In this document: piece after piece, positions 62,263 through 64,000 of the stretch | Numbering within the stretch: position 1 is the stretch's first letter | Layout of the letters: the number at the start of each line of letters is the position of its first letter | NCBI RefSeq assembly: GCF_014637405.1 | Contig: NZ_BMEY01000018.1 | Location: forward strand, 20,312-84,311 | DNA from: Ornithinibacillus halotolerans | GTDB taxonomy: Bacteria; Bacillota; Bacilli; Bacillales; Amphibacillaceae | Reading direction: 5' to 3' | DNA length: 64,000 bases | The notes under the pieces: model-generated | Databases searched by the model: none | What the model saw: only the letters and a program-made list of their open reading frames with translations | What the model was told of the DNA's origin: nothing | Made by a program: the position numbers and the translations under genes

Positions 62263-63789
62263 CTACTCATCAATATCTCGAATCTTTTTGGCATCTTCCT
62301 TGTTATAACGTTTGAGAATTTTCGGGCGATAAGATTTTGCTAATTTAGACGTGTAATTAAATGGTGTCCGAACAAAAACTTTATTAAAGTCTTTAATATG
62401 TAATGGATATAACGGAACCAAATATGGTCTCCCAAGTGAAGTTAATCGTGTCGCATGAATAATGAGAAAAGTTATTCCAAAGACAATACCTAATAAGCCA
62501 AAGATACTAGCCAATAATATTAATGGAAAACGAATCAGTCTAATTGATGTTCCAAATAAGTAACTTGGAGTAACAAAACTTGCTAAGGCACTCATTGCAA
62601 CTAAAATTATTAGGATATTACTAGTTAATCCTGCTTCAACAGCTGCTTGACCTATAACAATACCACCAACAATACCCATTGTTTGTCCAACTTTTGTTGG
62701 TAATCTAGCACCAGCTTCACGTAATAGTTCGAGCATAAATTCCAACAGTAACACCTCAAATACGGGAGGAAAAGGTACAGCTGCTCTAGACTGACCGATT
62801 GATATAAGTAGTTGTATTGGAATAATGGCATATTGATACGTAACGGCAGCTACATAAGTTGGTGTAATAATGATGGAAAAGAACATAGCAAAAAAACGAA
62901 GCAATCGAAAGAACGTTCCACCTTGCCACCTCATATATAAATCTTCGGTTGATTCTAAAAAACTAAATAGGGTTGCTGGTGCTGTGAATCCAGAAGGGCT
63001 ATTTTCAACAAGAACCCCCAGTTTCCCACTTACGATATTATAAACAAATCTGTCTGGTCTTTCTGTAGCATCAAATTGTGGAAAGATGTTGAGCTGTGAG
63101 TCCTCTAAGTATTGTTTCAAGACAATTGCATCTTCTACTTGATCCACGTCTAATTCTTTTAGGCGCTGCCGCATGGTTTGAACATCATCATCATTTGCAA
63201 GAGATTTTAGATAGATAAGCCGAACATCTTTAGGTGATACTTTTCCAACTTTAAATTCTTCCATTACTAGATCAGTTGATTTTATAAGCCAGCGGACAAT
63301 ATTCAAATTTTTTGAAAGTGATTCTGTGAAGGAAATCTTTGGACCTAAAACAAGTGATTCAGTTTCCGCTTTCTCCACTGATCTACTTTCTTTCATTGGC
63401 ATTAGGTAACCAAGAATAGACTTTTCACTTTCTATATAGATAAATACTTTACCAATAATTAATTCGCTTAGAACTGTATCCAGATCATCGACTAATCCCC
63501 CAGAATTTAATGGGAGTTCATTTAATAGACTTTCATAAGAAAAGGGTTTATTATTCTTTTCAAAGTTAATCAGTGGATCCATTAAAGCGTGTTGAAACAT
63601 AGGCATGTCTATTTGATAGTCAATAAAAAAGACGGCTACTTTTTTATTGGCTACTTTATATTTTGAAAATTTTAGATCAGGGTTTTTTTCGAATTTATCC
63701 GCAAGAATCTGTTCAAGTGTATCAATTTTAATAGGAAAAATGGATGTTCCCTTGGTATCTTGTTTTTTATTAGACTTTTTACCCCACAT
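62263..63789 (-). CDS. gerXA: Spore germination protein, GerXA
   Basis: 508 residues. A soluble N-terminal domain of about 280 residues with the conserved VVEN-type region (VLVENSPSGFTAPATLFSFL), then five membrane helices (about residues 295-455) and a basic C-terminal tail. It is the A subunit of a GerA-type nutrient receptor and the first gene of gerXA-XB-XC. ATG 63789 follows GGAGG; the TTG at 63801 would put the ribosome site inside the gene. Confidence 0.9.
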   Translation of the reverse strand: MWGKKSNKKQDTKGTSIFPIKIDTLEQILADKFEKNPDLKFSKYKVANKKVAVFFIDYQIDMPMFQHALMDPLINFEKNNKPFSYESLLNELPLNSGGLVDDLDTVLSELIIGKVFIYIESEKSILGYLMPMKESRSVEKAETESLVLGPKISFTESLSKNLNIVRWLIKSTDLVMEEFKVGKVSPKDVRLIYLKSLANDDDVQTMRQRLKELDVDQVEDAIVLKQYLEDSQLNIFPQFDATERPDRFVYNIVSGKLGVLVENSPSGFTAPATLFSFLESTEDLYMRWQGGTFFRLLRFFAMFFSIIITPTYVAAVTYQYAIIPIQLLISIGQSRAAVPFPPVFEVLLLEFMLELLREAGARLPTKVGQTMGIVGGIVIGQAAVEAGLTSNILIILVAMSALASFVTPSYLFGTSIRLIRFPLILLASIFGLLGIVFGITFLIIHATRLTSLGRPYLVPLYPLHIKDFNKVFVRTPFNYTSKLAKSYRPKILKRYNKEDAKKIRDIDE

Positions 63790-63808
63790 AAGAACCTCCA
63801 AAAGTTTA

Positions 63809-63824
63809 ACTAGTATATACTAGT
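63809..63824. promoter_or_regulatory. 16-bp palindrome upstream of gerXA
   Basis: ACTAGTATATACTAGT is a perfect palindrome 20 nt before the gerXA start. It also contains a TATACTA sequence that could be part of a forespore-type -10 box, but no clear -35 was found at the right distance. Confidence 0.4.
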
Positions 63825-63877
63825 GTGTGGGAATTGGATAAAAATATGTATGAAAGGAGAAAAGTGGAAAAAGAAAA

Positions 63878-63958
63878 AAGAGGCTGGGACAAAACTAGCC
63901 AGAAAGTAATAAAAAACTGGTTCCAAGCGATTGAAAATTGCTTGGAACCAGTTTTTTT
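63878..63958 (+). repeat. Intergenic element with GAGGCTGGGACAAAA and terminator
   Basis: AAAGAGGCTGGGACAAAACT at 63878-63897 resembles a short intergenic word common in low-GC Gram-positives, and it leads into a long hairpin (AAAAAACTGGTTCCAAGC with GCTTGGAACCAGTTTTTT, 63911-63928 and 63940-63957) ending in T. The rest of the gap holds nothing I can name. Confidence 0.5.
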
Positions 63959-64000
63959 GAAATCATTTCCATTTCCTAAACTAGATTTGCCGTTTTTGGC

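Overview
The window is about 64 kb of an AT-rich (low-GC) Gram-positive genome. The spore genes (a three-gene gerA-type germinant receptor operon and a CsgA-like spore protein behind a sigma-G-type promoter), strong AGGAGG ribosome binding sites, frequent TTG and GTG starts, an S-box riboswitch and the sppA-yteJ and queG/ogt/yhbB/trmL gene orders point to a spore-forming Bacillaceae chromosome. Oceanobacillus, Virgibacillus or Ornithinibacillus are my best guesses; this is inference, not a database match. I see no phage, IS element, CRISPR array or rRNA operon. Most of the window is ordinary chromosome, and the novelty lies mainly between the genes.

Layout. 1-10.4 kb: nitroreductase end, HAD hydrolase, a minus-strand serine-synthesis pair (class V aminotransferase and serA) with a membrane-anchored protein, a small membrane protein, a 1151-residue polytopic membrane protein, and a SAM-riboswitch operon (cyclase-family protein and MetE-like protein). 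10.7-20.5 kb: Cof-type HAD phosphatase, a 52-bp repeat array, DEDDh exonuclease, APH-like kinase, two acetyltransferases, sppA-yteJ, acyl-CoA ligase, a 20-bp repeat array, two small forespore genes and a candidate structured RNA. 20.5-30.7 kb: small hydrolases, acetyltransferases, Maf, a PhoD-like gene broken by one amber codon, a deoxyinosine glycosylase, a probable type I toxin with convergent RNA, and two NAD-dependent reductases. 30.8-37 kb: a two-component system and three-gene ABC exporter resembling the linearmycin-resistance lnrJKLMN cluster, with a CtaG-like gene in the middle. 37-46.5 kb: hydrolases, S9 peptidase, D-amino-acid transaminase, tRNA-Gly behind a long structured leader, and queG/ogt/yhbB/trmL. 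46.7-56.3 kb: odhAB, NupC-type transporter, MATE exporter, a MurG outside any cell-division cluster and a DUF3231 protein. 56.3-64 kb: a MarR-MMPL exporter operon with a clear operator, and the germinant receptor operon.

Working together. The aminotransferase/SerA pair probably supplies serine; OdhA/OdhB are E1 and E2 of 2-oxoglutarate dehydrogenase; the kinase/regulator/ABC genes form a sense-and-export unit for membrane-active compounds; MarR probably represses itself and the MMPL exporter; GerXA/XB/XC form one nutrient receptor.

Most interesting non-coding content: (i) a 28-codon holin-like toxin ORF at 28.1-28.2 kb whose Shine-Dalgarno is sequestered in a hairpin and which converges with a structured RNA having its own promoter; (ii) five tandem repeat arrays with unit lengths 52, 20, 51, 21 and 51 bp, four of them just downstream of gene terminators; (iii) a structured RNA candidate at 20.3-20.5 kb; (iv) dyad operators at the lnr-like and MarR/MMPL loci. 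Functions are inferred from sequence motifs and family knowledge; no search was run.
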